From Nocardia sp. NBC_01503 (GTDB taxonomy: Bacteria > Actinomycetota > Actinomycetes > Mycobacteriales > Mycobacteriaceae), in the NCBI RefSeq assembly GCF_036327755.1, contig NZ_CP109596.1, positions 1,054,001-1,118,000 of the forward strand: a DNA stretch of 64,000 nucleotides, in the 5' to 3' direction. The translations under genes were made by a program, and so were the position numbers. Position 1 is the stretch's first letter, and every line of letters starts with the position of its first letter. The notes under the pieces were generated by a model. The model saw nothing but the letters and a program-made list of their open reading frames with translations. It did no database searches and was not told the origin of the DNA. Below are positions 55,789 to 64,000 of the stretch, in pieces.

Positions 55789-57140
55789 TCCTCGGTGCCT
55801 TCCAATCTCAGAACACTGGTCACGGATGTGACGGAGTCCAATTCGGCCAACGCGGCAACGGTATCTGCCAGGTCCGATTCCCGCGCATGGTGGGTCACCA
55901 CGACCAGGCGAGCGCCCGCGTCATGACCTTCCTGGCGGACCGTCGAAATGCTGACCCCGTGCTTGGCGAATTCGCCCGCGACCGCCCGCAATACGCCGGT
56001 GCGGTCGGCGACCTGCATATTCACGTGATAGCGGGTGGGGGTGTCGCCGATCGAGGCGATCGGCAGCTCAGCATAAACCGACTCGCCCGGCGCCCGGCCA
56101 CCGTAGAACTTGTTGCGCGCCGCCATCACCAGATCGCCCATGACGGCCGATGCGGTCGGCGCGCCGCCCGCGCCCTGCCCGTAGAACATCAGGCGGCCGG
56201 AGTTCTCGGCCTCCACCACGACGGCATTGAACGCACCGCTGACCGAGGCCAGCGGGTGCTTGCGCGGAATGAGGGCCGGGTAGACGCGCACGGAGATGGA
56301 CTCCTTGCCGCCCTCATCGGTGACGCGCTCGGCCATGGCCAGCAGTTTGACGGTGCAGCCCACGGCGGCGGCGGTCTCGAGATCCTCTGCGGTGATCTGG
56401 GAGATGCCCTCGCGGTAGACATCGGCCGAGGTCACGCGGGTGTGGAAGGCGACCGAGGCGAGGATGGCGGCCTTGGCGGCGGCGTCGTAGCCCTCGACAT
56501 CGGCGGTCGGATCGGCCTCGGCGTAGCCCAGGCGGGTGGCCTCGGCCAGCACATCGGCGTAGGCCGCGCCGGTCTCGGCCATGGCCGAGAGGATGAAGTT
56601 GGTGGTGCCGTTGACAATGCCGACCACACGGTTCACCCGGTCACCGGAGAGCGACTGGATGAGCGGGCGCACGACCGGAATCGCACCGGCGACGGCGGCC
56701 TCGAAGTACAGGTCGGCGCGGTGCGCCTCGGCGGCCGAGGCCAGTTCACCGGTGTGATCGGCGAGCAGCGCCTTGTTCGCGGTGACCACGGACTTTCCGG
56801 CCTCGAGGGCGGTCTTGATCAGCTTGCGCGCCGGATCGATACCTCCCATGACCTCGACCACGATGTCCACATCGTCGCGCGCGACCAGGGCCTCGGCATC
56901 GGTGGTGAGCAACTCGGCCGGGATACCGCGGTCCTTGCTCAGATCGCGAACCGATACCCCGCGCAGTACGACGGGGGCGCCGACGCGATTGCACAGATCC
57001 TCGGCCTGGTTGCGAATGATGCGAACCACTTCGGTGCCGACCGTGCCCATACCGAGCACCGCGATTCCGATGGGATGGTCCGATCCCCACACGCCGGTCT
57101 TCACTGCTGTGTCCTTTTCACGGCCTGCCGTGGCGGTCAT
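55785..57140 (-). CDS. hom: homoserine dehydrogenase with ACT domain
   Basis: Reduces aspartate semialdehyde to homoserine, the branch point for Thr, Met and Ile. 451 residues. The NAD(P)-binding motif is [16 protein letters not shown]; the catalytic region has [35 protein letters not shown] and KLLAMAERV. The C-terminal ACT domain (about 375-451, [20 protein letters not shown]) predicts feedback inhibition by threonine. It overlaps lysA upstream and thrC downstream by ATGA. Confidence 0.97.
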   Translation of the reverse strand: MTATAGREKDTAVKTGVWGSDHPIGIAVLGMGTVGTEVVRIIRNQAEDLCNRVGAPVVLRGVSVRDLSKDRGIPAELLTTDAEALVARDDVDIVVEVMGGIDPARKLIKTALEAGKSVVTANKALLADHTGELASAAEAHRADLYFEAAVAGAIPVVRPLIQSLSGDRVNRVVGIVNGTTNFILSAMAETGAAYADVLAEATRLGYAEADPTADVEGYDAAAKAAILASVAFHTRVTSADVYREGISQITAEDLETAAAVGCTVKLLAMAERVTDEGGKESISVRVYPALIPRKHPLASVSGAFNAVVVEAENSGRLMFYGQGAGGAPTASAVMGDLVMAARNKFYGGRAPGESVYAELPIASIGDTPTRYHVNMQVADRTGVLRAVAGEFAKHGVSISTVRQEGHDAGARLVVVTHHARESDLADTVAALAELDSVTSVTSVLRLEGTEE

Positions 57141-58558
57141 GCATTCACCTCCAAGCTGAGTAGGTCCTCCACCGTCTCGCGGCGAAGGATCAAGCGCGCC
57201 TTACCGTCTCGCACCGCGACCACGGCGGGCCGGGTGAGCATGTTGTAACGGCTCGACATCGAGTAGCAGTACGCGCCGGTCGCCGCCACCGCAACCAGGT
57301 CGCCCGGACCGACATCAGCCGGGAGCCAGGTATCGCGAATGACGATATCCCCACTCTCGCAATGCTTTCCGACCACCCGAGCGACCACCGGGACGGCCTC
57401 GCTGGAGCGCGAAACCAGGCGGCAATCGTATTCGGCCTGGTAGAGGGCGGGCCGGATATTGTCGCTCATACCGCCGTCGATGCTGACATAGCGGCGGCGC
57501 GCGCCCGCGTCCAGCACCACATCCTTGGTGGTGCCGACCTCGTACAGGGTGACCGTGCCAGGTCCGGCGATGGCGCGGCCCGGCTCGACCGCGATGGTCG
57601 GCACGGGCAGACCCGCCCGCTCGGCCTCCTCGGCGACGATGCGGCGCAGCTTCGAGGCGAAATCGTCCAGGGACGGCGGATCCTCATGCGGTAGGTACGA
57701 AATACCAAGGCCGCCGCCGAGATCCAGCACACTGATCTGCGCGGCGCGCTCCATGCCGAACTTGTCGGCGGCCTCGCGCAGCAGGCCCAGCATGCGGCGG
57801 GTGGAGATCTCGAAACCGTCGATCTCGAAGATCTGCGAGCCGATATGGCTGTGCAGGCCCACCAGGCGCAGGTTGTCGGACTCGAAGACGCGGGCGATGG
57901 CCTGCATGGCATCACCGCTGGCGATCGAGAAGCCGAACTTCTGATCCTCGTGCGCGGTCGAAATGTATTCGTGCGTATGGGCTTCCACGCCGACGGTGAC
58001 GCGCACCAGCACATCGGCGACCTTGTCGGCGGACTTGGCGACGGCCTCCAGGCGTTCGATCTCGATCAGCGAGTCGAGCACGATATGACCGACGCCGGTC
58101 GCCACCGCGGTCTCCAGTTCGGGAACCGATTTGTTGTTGCCGTGCAGGGCGATTCGCTCGGCCGGGAAACCCGCGTGCAGCGCCACCGCGAGCTCGCCGC
58201 CGGAGCAGACATCCAGGTGCAGGCCCTCGTCGCGAATCCAGCGGGCGATCTCACCGGAGAGGAAAGCCTTGGAGGCGTAGTGCACTCGCGCGCCCTCACC
58301 GAACGCGCGCACCATATCGCGGCAGCGCGAACGGAAGTCGTCCTCGTCGATGACGAACAGCGGGGTGCCGAACTCGGCGGCCAGCTCGTGCACGGGCACC
58401 CCGGCGAGCTGGACGACACCCTCGGCATCACGAGAAGCGTTGCGCGGCCACACATTCGCGGGCAGCGTGATCATCTGCTGCGAATTCTCCGGCCGCTCAG
58501 GAAGATTCTGAGTGGGCGGGATGTCCGCGTGGCGGGGACCGGCGGGATGTGCACTCAT
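57137..58558 (-). CDS. lysA: diaminopimelate decarboxylase
   Basis: Forms lysine from meso-diaminopimelate. 473 residues. The PLP lysine is K97 in [40 protein letters not shown], the catalytic cysteine in [12 protein letters not shown] and [13 protein letters not shown] complete the fold-III decarboxylase signature. The ATG is directly after the argS stop (TAAATG). The argS-lysA pair is an old actinobacterial operon, shown in Corynebacterium to respond to lysine and arginine. Confidence 0.97.
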   Translation of the reverse strand: MSAHPAGPRHADIPPTQNLPERPENSQQMITLPANVWPRNASRDAEGVVQLAGVPVHELAAEFGTPLFVIDEDDFRSRCRDMVRAFGEGARVHYASKAFLSGEIARWIRDEGLHLDVCSGGELAVALHAGFPAERIALHGNNKSVPELETAVATGVGHIVLDSLIEIERLEAVAKSADKVADVLVRVTVGVEAHTHEYISTAHEDQKFGFSIASGDAMQAIARVFESDNLRLVGLHSHIGSQIFEIDGFEISTRRMLGLLREAADKFGMERAAQISVLDLGGGLGISYLPHEDPPSLDDFASKLRRIVAEEAERAGLPVPTIAVEPGRAIAGPGTVTLYEVGTTKDVVLDAGARRRYVSIDGGMSDNIRPALYQAEYDCRLVSRSSEAVPVVARVVGKHCESGDIVIRDTWLPADVGPGDLVAVAATGAYCYSMSSRYNMLTRPAVVAVRDGKARLILRRETVEDLLSLEVNA

Positions 58559-60217
58559 TTACATACGCTCCGGGGCAGTGACGCCTAGCAGGCCGAGGCC
58601 GTTGGCGAGAACCTGACGGGTGGCTTTGACCAGCTCGAGGCGAGCGGCATTACGGGGGGTGACGGGTTCGTCTCCCATGGGGAGCACCCGCATCTCCTTA
58701 TCGGACTGGAAGGGGTGGTACACACCCGCGAGCTCTTCCAGGTAGCGGACCACGCGATGCGGTTCGCGCATCTCGGCGGCGGTGGTCAGCACACGCGGGT
58801 ACTCGCCGAGCGTACGGATCAGCGCGCCTTCGCGATCGGCGGTCATCTCACTGAAATCCGGTGTGACCGAGGCGAAGTCGAAGGCGGCGGAGTTGCCGAT
58901 GATGTTGTTGGTGCGCGCGTGCGCGTACTGCACGTAGTACAGCGGATTCTCGGTGTCCTGTTTTGTCCACAGGTCCAGATCGATATCGATGCTGGAGTTC
59001 ACCGAGGAGCGCACCAGCGAGTAGCGGGCGGCATCCACGCCGATCGCCTCGACCAGATCGTCCAGGGTGACCACGGTGCCCGCGCGCTTGGACATACGCA
59101 CTGCCACATCGCCTTCGAGCAGATTCACCATCTGGCCGATGAGCACCTCGACGGTGTCCGGGTTGTCGCCGAACGCGGCGGCGGCGGCCTTCAAACGGCC
59201 GATGTAGCCGTGGTGGTCCGCGCCCAGCATGTAGATGCACAGGTCGAATCCGCGCGCACGCTTGTTCTGGAAGTAGGCGATATCGCCGCCGATGTACGCC
59301 GAATTGCCGTCGCTCTTGATGACAACGCGGTCCTTGTCATCGCCGTACTCGGTGGAGGCGATCCACCAGGCGCCGTCCTTCTCGTAGAGCTTGCCGGAGT
59401 CCTTGAGCGTCTGGATGGCCTTGTCGACCGCGCCGGAGGCGAACAGCGAGCTCTCGTTGAAGTACACGTCGAAGTCGACGCCGAAGTCGTGCAGGTTCTG
59501 CTTGATCTGCGCGAACATCAGCTCGACGCCTTCGCGGCGGAACAGTTCGTGCCGTTCGGTCTCTGGCAGTTCGGCGGCGCCCGGGTTCGCCGCGACGATG
59601 GTGTCGGCGATCTCCTTGATGTACGCGCCGCCGTAGCCGTCCTCGGGGGTGGGCTGACCGGTGGCGGCCGCGACCAGGGAGTTGGCGAAGCGGTCGATCT
59701 GCGCGCCGTGGTCGTTGAAGTAGTACTCGCGGGTGACCTCCGCGCCCTGGGCCGACAGAATGCGGCCGAGCGCGTCACCGACGGCGGCCCAGCGGGTGCC
59801 ACCGAGGTGGATGGGTCCGGTCGGGTTGGCGGAGACGAACTCCAGGTTGATCTTGGTCCCGGCGAGGGCGTCACCGGTGCCGTACTTCGGACCCGCGGCG
59901 AGGATGTTCTCCACGATCGCGCCCTGGGCGGCCTTGGCCAGGCGGATGTTCAGAAAGCCCGGTCCGGCGACCTCGGCGACCTCGATGCCCTCGGCCTGGC
60001 CGAGCGCCTCGGCGAGCAGATTCGCAAAGTCGCGCGGGTTCATTCCGGCCCGCTTGCCTACCTGCATGGCCACATTCGTGGCATAGTCACCGTGCTCGGG
60101 GTTGCGGGGACGCTCCACCTTGACCTCGTCGGGCAGGACCGAAGGGTCGGATCCACGTTCGACAAGTACCTTCGCCGCGGTTGCGCGAAGGAGATCTGCA
60201 AGGTCAGCTGGAGTCAC
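58559..60217 (-). CDS. argS: arginyl-tRNA synthetase
   Basis: A class I synthetase charging tRNA-Arg. 552 residues. The N-terminal Add-1 domain ([19 protein letters not shown]) recognises the tRNA elbow. The HIGH-type motif is [12 protein letters not shown] and the KMSKS-type motif is degenerate ([11 protein letters not shown]), normal for ArgS. The C-terminal anticodon domain ends [20 protein letters not shown] start; TAGGAT ends 8 bases upstream. It heads the operon argS, lysA, hom, thrC, thrB. A tRNA-Arg gene lies 2 kb away at 62143. Confidence 0.97.
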   Translation of the reverse strand: MTPADLADLLRATAAKVLVERGSDPSVLPDEVKVERPRNPEHGDYATNVAMQVGKRAGMNPRDFANLLAEALGQAEGIEVAEVAGPGFLNIRLAKAAQGAIVENILAAGPKYGTGDALAGTKINLEFVSANPTGPIHLGGTRWAAVGDALGRILSAQGAEVTREYYFNDHGAQIDRFANSLVAAATGQPTPEDGYGGAYIKEIADTIVAANPGAAELPETERHELFRREGVELMFAQIKQNLHDFGVDFDVYFNESSLFASGAVDKAIQTLKDSGKLYEKDGAWWIASTEYGDDKDRVVIKSDGNSAYIGGDIAYFQNKRARGFDLCIYMLGADHHGYIGRLKAAAAAFGDNPDTVEVLIGQMVNLLEGDVAVRMSKRAGTVVTLDDLVEAIGVDAARYSLVRSSVNSSIDIDLDLWTKQDTENPLYYVQYAHARTNNIIGNSAAFDFASVTPDFSEMTADREGALIRTLGEYPRVLTTAAEMREPHRVVRYLEELAGVYHPFQSDKEMRVLPMGDEPVTPRNAARLELVKATRQVLANGLGLLGVTAPERM

Positions 60218-60342
60218 GAGTCACTATCCTATGGTCTGAGCAGGTGTACGCCGCGCGCGGGCACCTCACGGGCAGGCGCCCAGCAAACGATGCGGCCGCA
60301 TCGCTTGATTGTCCGAACACGTCGAAGAGAGCACAACTAGTT

Positions 60343-61305
60343 ATGCCGAGCAGGACCAGTGCCAAGTCGGCCAAGGCCATTAAAGCCGCGGGCAAATCGT
60401 CCGGTCAGTTCCGTAAGGGCGGTACCGGGGGCAAACTGCCCGTGAAGCGGAACATTCCGTGGATGACCATTGCCGCGGTGGTGGCCGTCCTGGCGCTGAT
60501 CGGCGGAATCGCCGCATTCCTGGTGCCGAAGTACAACGCCAAGGAGGAGATCAAGAATCCCTCCGCGTACATCGACGGCGTGGTGAAGAAGGAGTACCCG
60601 GCCGGTCTGCACGTGGCCCCCACCCAGCGCGTCGCCTATGACCAGGCTCCGCCCTTCGGTGGCCCGCATGACGGTTCGTGGGCGGCGTGCATGGGCAATG
60701 TGTATACCAAGGCCATCCGCTCGGAGAATGCCGTGCATTCACTGGAGCACGGTGCGGTCTGGATCACCTACAACCCGGACAAGGTCGACGCCGCGACCAT
60801 CGACACGCTGAAGAAGAAGGTCGAAGGCCAGCAGTACATGTTGATGTCGCCGTACCCGGGTCTGGATACGCCGATCTCGCTGCAGTCGTGGGGCCATCAG
60901 CTCAAGCTGCAGAGCGTCACCGATTCCCGGCTGGACCGGTTCATCAAGGACCTGCGCCTGAACTCGAACACCTACCCCGAGGTCGGTGCCAGCTGCGCGA
61001 ACCCGACCTTCGACACCACCAATCCGCCGCCGTTCGATCCGTCCAAACCGGGCGCGGACGCGGTGCCGATGGACGGTAAGGGTCTGACCGCCGACACCAC
61101 CGAACTCGGTGGCATGGGCCAGAATCCGGGCGGCATCCCGAATCTCCCGAGTGGCCTGCCCGGTGGCCTCCAGTCCCTGCCCGGTGGTGACGCGACCGCA
61201 CCCGGCGGCGACGCGACCGTACCCGGCGGCGATCCGACGCTGCCCGGCGGTATCCCGAGCATTCCCGCACCCACCGACGAACAGCAACCAGTTCAGGGGC
61301 AGTGA
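60343..61305 (+). CDS. DUF3105 membrane-anchored protein
   Basis: A 320-residue protein with a basic cytoplasmic N-terminus (about 1-38), one transmembrane helix (MTIAAVVAVLALIGGIAAFL) and an extracytoplasmic DUF3105 domain (about 60-220). The conserved His/Cys region is FGGPHDGSWAACMGNVY and SLEHGAVWITYNP. The tail is Pro/Gly-rich with three 7-residue repeats (GDATAPG, GDATVPG, GDPTLPG), likely to span the cell wall. The function is unknown. It shares one base with the DUF305 gene (TGATG), so the two are coupled. Divergent from argS. Confidence 0.87.
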   Translation: MPSRTSAKSAKAIKAAGKSSGQFRKGGTGGKLPVKRNIPWMTIAAVVAVLALIGGIAAFLVPKYNAKEEIKNPSAYIDGVVKKEYPAGLHVAPTQRVAYDQAPPFGGPHDGSWAACMGNVYTKAIRSENAVHSLEHGAVWITYNPDKVDAATIDTLKKKVEGQQYMLMSPYPGLDTPISLQSWGHQLKLQSVTDSRLDRFIKDLRLNSNTYPEVGASCANPTFDTTNPPPFDPSKPGADAVPMDGKGLTADTTELGGMGQNPGGIPNLPSGLPGGLQSLPGGDATAPGGDATVPGGDPTLPGGIPSIPAPTDEQQPVQGQ

Positions 61306-62021
61306 TGACATCATCCGTATCGAACGCGAGCGCGCCCGGTGACTCCGAAACCACCGAACCCGTGGCGCCACCGCACCGCAGCCAGCGGTCCGTACTGCTG
61401 GTCCTCGGCGTAATCGCCGTGCTGCTGACCGGTTTCGCGGCGGGCCTGCTGGTGGGCAAGCAGCAGGATTCGAGCCAAAAGCCGAGTGCGGTGGATATCG
61501 GCTTCAGCCAGGACATGTCTGTGCATCATCTGCAGGCGGTGGAGATGTCGGCGCTGGCCTACGACGGCTCCACCGATCCCGCGGTGAAGCGCCTGGCCTA
61601 CGACATTCTCACCACCCAGGAGAATCAGGCGGGCCGCATGCAGGGTTGGCTGCAGAGCTGGGGTGAACCGCAGCTGTCGGTGGGCGGCTACATGGGCTGG
61701 ATGACCGATATGTCCGCACATCATCACAGCGGTACCGCGGAACATTCGGGCCCGGTAGCCGCCATGCCCGGTATGGCCTCCACGGAAGAGCTCGCCGCCT
61801 TGCGCCAGGCCACCGGCCCGGCCTTGGACATCATGTTCCTGCAACTGATGCTGCGTCATCATCAGGGCGGCATGCCCATGGCCGAATACGCCGCCCAGCG
61901 TGCTGACGTAGAGGTGGTCCGTTCACTGGCCGACTCCATGGTGAAAACCCAGTCCAGCGAAGCCACGCTGATGACCCAAATGCTCGCCGAGCGCCACGCG
62001 GATCCTCTCCCCTTCAACTGA
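61305..62021 (+). CDS. DUF305 exported His/Met-rich protein
   Basis: A 238-residue protein with one N-terminal helix (VLLVLGVIAVLLTGFAAGLL) and an extracytoplasmic DUF305 domain. That domain is a ferritin-like four-helix fold with MSVHHLQAVEMS and LMLRHHQGGMPMAEYAA. The His and Met clusters (also MSAHHHSGTAEHSG) suggest metal, possibly copper, binding, as in other DUF305 members. The ATG overlaps the DUF3105 stop by one base; a GTG one codon earlier is possible. A 9-bp terminator follows. Confidence 0.9.
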   Translation: MTSSVSNASAPGDSETTEPVAPPHRSQRSVLLVLGVIAVLLTGFAAGLLVGKQQDSSQKPSAVDIGFSQDMSVHHLQAVEMSALAYDGSTDPAVKRLAYDILTTQENQAGRMQGWLQSWGEPQLSVGGYMGWMTDMSAHHHSGTAEHSGPVAAMPGMASTEELAALRQATGPALDIMFLQLMLRHHQGGMPMAEYAAQRADVEVVRSLADSMVKTQSSEATLMTQMLAERHADPLPFN

Positions 62022-62028
62022 CCATCGC

Positions 62029-62054
62029 ACCGGGCGTCCCTCAAAACGCCCGGT
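62029..62054 (+). terminator. terminator of the DUF305 gene
   Basis: A perfect 9-bp stem ACCGGGCGT/ACGCCCGGT with an 8-base loop, 7 bases after the stop codon. A weak T-run follows at 62064-62068. Confidence 0.6.
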
Positions 62055-62066
62055 CCACCCGCCTTT

Positions 62067-62095
62067 TTGGCGCAGCGCAGCCAATGCGATACGCT
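62067..62095 (+). promoter_or_regulatory. promoter of the tRNA-Arg gene (TTGGCG-17-TACGCT)
   Basis: TTGGCG (62067-62072) and TACGCT (62090-62095) are 17 bases apart, ending about 47 bases before the mature tRNA. Confidence 0.6.
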
Positions 62096-62142
62096 TTCCC
62101 AGCCCACTCGGAAAGTCGAGAAGTCCGAGGGGGTCCACCCCC

Positions 62143-62218
62143 GCCCTCGTAGCTCAGGGGATAGAGCGTCTGCCTCCGGAGCAGAAGGCCGCAGGTTCGA
62201 ATCCTGCCGAGGGCACCA
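62143..62218 (+). tRNA. tRNA-Arg (anticodon CCG)
   Basis: A 76-base cloverleaf including the encoded CCA. The acceptor stem is GCCCTCG with CGAGGGC. The D arm is AGCTCAGGGGATAGAGC, the anticodon loop CTCCGGA gives CCG, and the T arm is GCAGGTTCGAATCCTGC. A gene in the same neighbourhood carries tRNA-Arg next to argS in M. tuberculosis. A 13-bp terminator follows. Confidence 0.98.
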
Positions 62219-62223
62219 GAACG

Positions 62224-62259
62224 TAAGGCCCCGACCAGCATTCGCCGGTCGGGGCCTTA
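62224..62259 (+). terminator. terminator of tRNA-Arg
   Basis: A perfect 13-bp stem TAAGGCCCCGACC/GGTCGGGGCCTTA with a 10-base loop, starting 6 bases after the tRNA. Confidence 0.88.
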
Positions 62260-62334
62260 TCTGTTCCGCACCCGAATCACGCTGCCCGCGAGCGACCCGG
62301 CAAACCTGTTGGGAGCCCGTCCAATTGGTCACCG

Positions 62335-62727
62335 CTATCGATTTCGCCGCACCGGCCCGAACAGCAGGCGGCCGACGTACGCGGTGTCGAAGTATTCGCG
62401 GGCTTCGGCTATGCGGCCGTTGCTGATTCGGAAGACGATGGCTACGTGGTTGGTGAAGGGTGCGCCGTCGATGGTGGTGGCGTGCGTGGTAGCGACGGGA
62501 CCGCTGCCGTCCGCGGCGGCGCGGACAATGCGCCCGGCCACATCCTGACCGGGTACCCGGCCCGGGATCGGCTCGGTTCCGTACACGCCGGTGAGCGCGA
62601 AGTAGTCGCCGCGATTGACCGAGAACGCCTCGACCGCGATCACCGCTTCGTGGTCGGCGGGCTCGGGTTCGGGAACATCGGTGCGGGTGATCACCCGGTC
62701 GTCCGCGGTGGCGGTCTGCGCCTTCAT
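62335..62727 (-). pseudogene. in-frame chimera of an MDR oxidoreductase N-terminus and a SnoaL-like C-terminus
   Basis: A 130-residue frame joining two unrelated halves. Residues 1-77 are the start of a zinc-free alcohol dehydrogenase/quinone oxidoreductase (VEAFSVNRGDYFALTG, then GRVPGQDVAGRIV). Residues 78-130 are the end of a SnoaL/NTF2-like protein (DGAPFTNHVAIVFRISNGRI, then EYFDTAYV). The nucleotide-binding domain and most of the second protein are missing. A deletion that fused two neighbouring genes is the simplest explanation. The promoter side is intact (GGAGGAAAT before the ATG), and the gene is divergent from an HxlR regulator. It may be expressed but is unlikely to keep either original activity. 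Confidence 0.7.
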
Positions 62728-62811
62728 ATTTCCTCCTCTGTCGCTGGCTTCGACGGTAGGAAGCCCGGTATCCAAGCGGAAGAAGGCAGTCTGAAGTGGT
62801 ATAGGTACCTG

Positions 62812-63207
62812 GTGGAAACCATCGAGGTAGAGGGCACTCCGGAGTGGGATGTCTTCAATATCAACTGCCCGACGCGGCAGGTTTTCGATCGGGTCGGCGA
62901 GCGCTGGACCGGTCTGGTGCTGCTGGCACTGGAGCCGGGCACCCAGCGTTTCTCGGAGTTGCGCAGGCGGATTCAGGGCATCACGCAGAAGATGCTCACC
63001 CAGACCCTGCGCGCACTGGAGCGGGACGGCATCGTCGAGCGTCAGGTCTTCGCGACGGTGCCGGTGACGGTGGAGTACTCGCTGACCCCGCTCGGCCGCA
63101 GTCTGGCGACGGCGGTGGCGGGCTTGCGGGCCTGGTCGTACGCGAATATCTCCGAGATCACCGCGGCCCGGGCCGCCTACGACGGCAGGGCCACCGACAC
63201 TCGCTAG
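62812..63207 (+). CDS. HxlR-family transcriptional regulator
   Basis: A 131-residue winged-helix protein. The DNA-binding core is TQRFSELRRRIQGITQKML, then LTQTLRALERDGIVER, and the wing runs to VEYSLTPLGRSLATAV. A single N-terminal cysteine in FNINCPTRQVFDRVG occupies the place of the redox-sensing Cys of YodB/QorR-type members, which control divergent quinone oxidoreductases. Here the divergent partner is a truncated oxidoreductase chimera. The GTG at 62812 has TATAGG 6 bases upstream. The 84-base shared gap should hold its operator. Confidence 0.9.
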   Translation: METIEVEGTPEWDVFNINCPTRQVFDRVGERWTGLVLLALEPGTQRFSELRRRIQGITQKMLTQTLRALERDGIVERQVFATVPVTVEYSLTPLGRSLATAVAGLRAWSYANISEITAARAAYDGRATDTR

Positions 63208-63245
63208 GGTGTGTGGCCTTGCCGCTCAATTGACCAACAGACCGG

Positions 63246-63251
63246 TATCTT
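63246..63251 (+). promoter_or_regulatory. candidate leaderless -10 box of the lipase gene (TATCTT)
   Basis: TATCTT ends 6 bases before the ATG at 63258. Confidence 0.45.
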
Positions 63252-63257
63252 CTGGGC

Positions 63258-64000
63258 ATGTCGGACATCCAGGAGGGGTGCGGAGACCTACCGCAGAGGC
63301 GACATGCGCGGCGGACCGGGCTGATCGCGGGCACGGCGCTGGCGGGAATCGCGGGGATGTTCATAGCCGTCGCGCCCGGGCATGCGACGCCCGTGACCAG
63401 CATTTCGATGGCCGAGGAGACCAGTGATGTGGCGGCGTTCTACACCCCGCCCGAGGACAGGCTCGTCGGGGCGCACGGCTCGGTGATCCAGCTGCGGCCG
63501 ATCGACGGCGATCCCGGAGTCGAGGGCGCGCGCAACTACCTGGTGCTGTACCGGTCCGTGGATATGCGCGGCGGTTCGGTGGCGGTATCGGGCACCCTCG
63601 CGGTACCGGACGGACAGGCGCCACCGGGTGGATGGCCGCTGATCTCGTGGGCACACGGCACCACCGGGGTGGATGATTCCTGCGCCCCATCGCACGACAC
63701 CTCCCCGGATTTCCCGGCGCACGACTACACCTCGCTGGTGCGAAAGGTGCAGGCGCAGTGGATCGCCGCGGGATACGCGGTCGCGCAGACCGACTATCAG
63801 GGGCTGGGCACGCCGGGACCGCACGGATATCTGATCGGCACCGCGGAGCAGCGCGCCGTCACCGATATGGCCAGGGCCGCAAGGGAAGTCGACCCGGAGA
63901 TCGGAACCCGCTGGGTGGCCGTGGGGCATTCACAGGGTGGCCAGGCGGCGGTTTTCACCGATGCGCAGGCCCAGCAGTGGGCGCCGGAGTTGCAGTTGCT
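63258..64000 (+). CDS. secretory lipase-type alpha/beta hydrolase (partial, C-terminus outside window)
   Basis: The first 247 residues of a secreted hydrolase, open to the window edge. An N-terminal basic stretch (QRRHARR) and hydrophobic helix (LIAGTALAGIAGMFIAVAPG) form a signal peptide, probably cut near HAT. FYTPPEDRL, WPLISWAHGTTGV with SCAPS, GYAVAQTDYQGLGTPGPHGYL and the nucleophile elbow VGHSQGGQAAVF (Ser about residue 226) fit the LIP/secretory lipase family. The catalytic Asp and His lie beyond the edge. Substrate is probably a lipid ester; exact specificity is unknown. Confidence 0.88.
   Translation, partial: MSDIQEGCGDLPQRRHARRTGLIAGTALAGIAGMFIAVAPGHATPVTSISMAEETSDVAAFYTPPEDRLVGAHGSVIQLRPIDGDPGVEGARNYLVLYRSVDMRGGSVAVSGTLAVPDGQAPPGGWPLISWAHGTTGVDDSCAPSHDTSPDFPAHDYTSLVRKVQAQWIAAGYAVAQTDYQGLGTPGPHGYLIGTAEQRAVTDMARAAREVDPEIGTRWVAVGHSQGGQAAVFTDAQAQQWAPELQL

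Noticed and set aside
61180..61260. Short tandem direct repeats that could suggest a CRISPR or satellite
   Set aside because: They are 21-base in-frame coding repeats (GDATxPG) in the DUF3105 tail, without spacers.

Overview
The window is high-GC chromosomal DNA from a mycolic-acid-producing actinomycete. Nocardia is the best guess, with Rhodococcus as the nearest alternative. The evidence is a CysO/Mec/CysM cysteine pathway, an Asp-117 type MurA, a GlgE glucan cluster, NucS mismatch repair, a tandem pair of MspA-type porins resembling NfpA/NfpB, and an ATP synthase operon whose b and delta subunits are separate genes. That last point argues against Mycobacterium, where a b'-delta fusion is usual. 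From recalled gene order, the window is largely collinear with M. tuberculosis Rv1337 to Rv1292, with several insertions. No phage, insertion sequence or CRISPR was seen.

Layout. 1-4585 (minus): clpS, DUF2017, a P1 peptidase, mec, cysO, cysM and a rhomboid protease cut by the window edge. 4.7-9.2 kb (plus): pncB and pncA for NAD salvage, then a DinG-type helicase. 9.3-21.3 kb: a purine permease, then the glucan genes glgP, glgE and glgB, interrupted by a SRPBCC/acyl-CoA-ligase fusion and a hotdog thioesterase, and ending in a mycothiol-type DinB protein. 21.5-28.1 kb: a small secreted protein, a YbbN-like thioredoxin, DUF3817, a thiolase, methylmalonyl-CoA epimerase, a DivIVA-like coiled coil, a small zinc-ligand protein, nucS and a rhomboid-like membrane protein.

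28.1-35.7 kb (minus): a 16S-23S-5S rRNA operon with promoter and terminator, directly downstream of murA and a cobalamin adenosyltransferase. 35.9-51 kb (minus): DUF2550, two MspA porins, the complete atpIBEFHAGDC operon, wecA, the Sua5-family tRNA gene, prmC, prfA and rpmE. 51-60.2 kb (minus): rho, thrB, thrC, hom, lysA and argS, the last four tightly coupled. 60.3-64 kb: DUF3105 and DUF305 envelope proteins, tRNA-Arg(CCG), a probable in-frame chimera of two gene fragments, an HxlR regulator and the start of a secreted lipase.

The main unusual signals are: a dispersed hairpin repeat in three copies whose stem arms change together; a second inverted repeat family; a CysO with nine residues after its diglycine; a SRPBCC/ANL fusion inside the glycogen locus; a 54-codon leader ORF overlapping the rho start by GTGA; and TANNNT boxes 6-7 nt before at least twelve start codons, which suggests widespread leaderless transcription.
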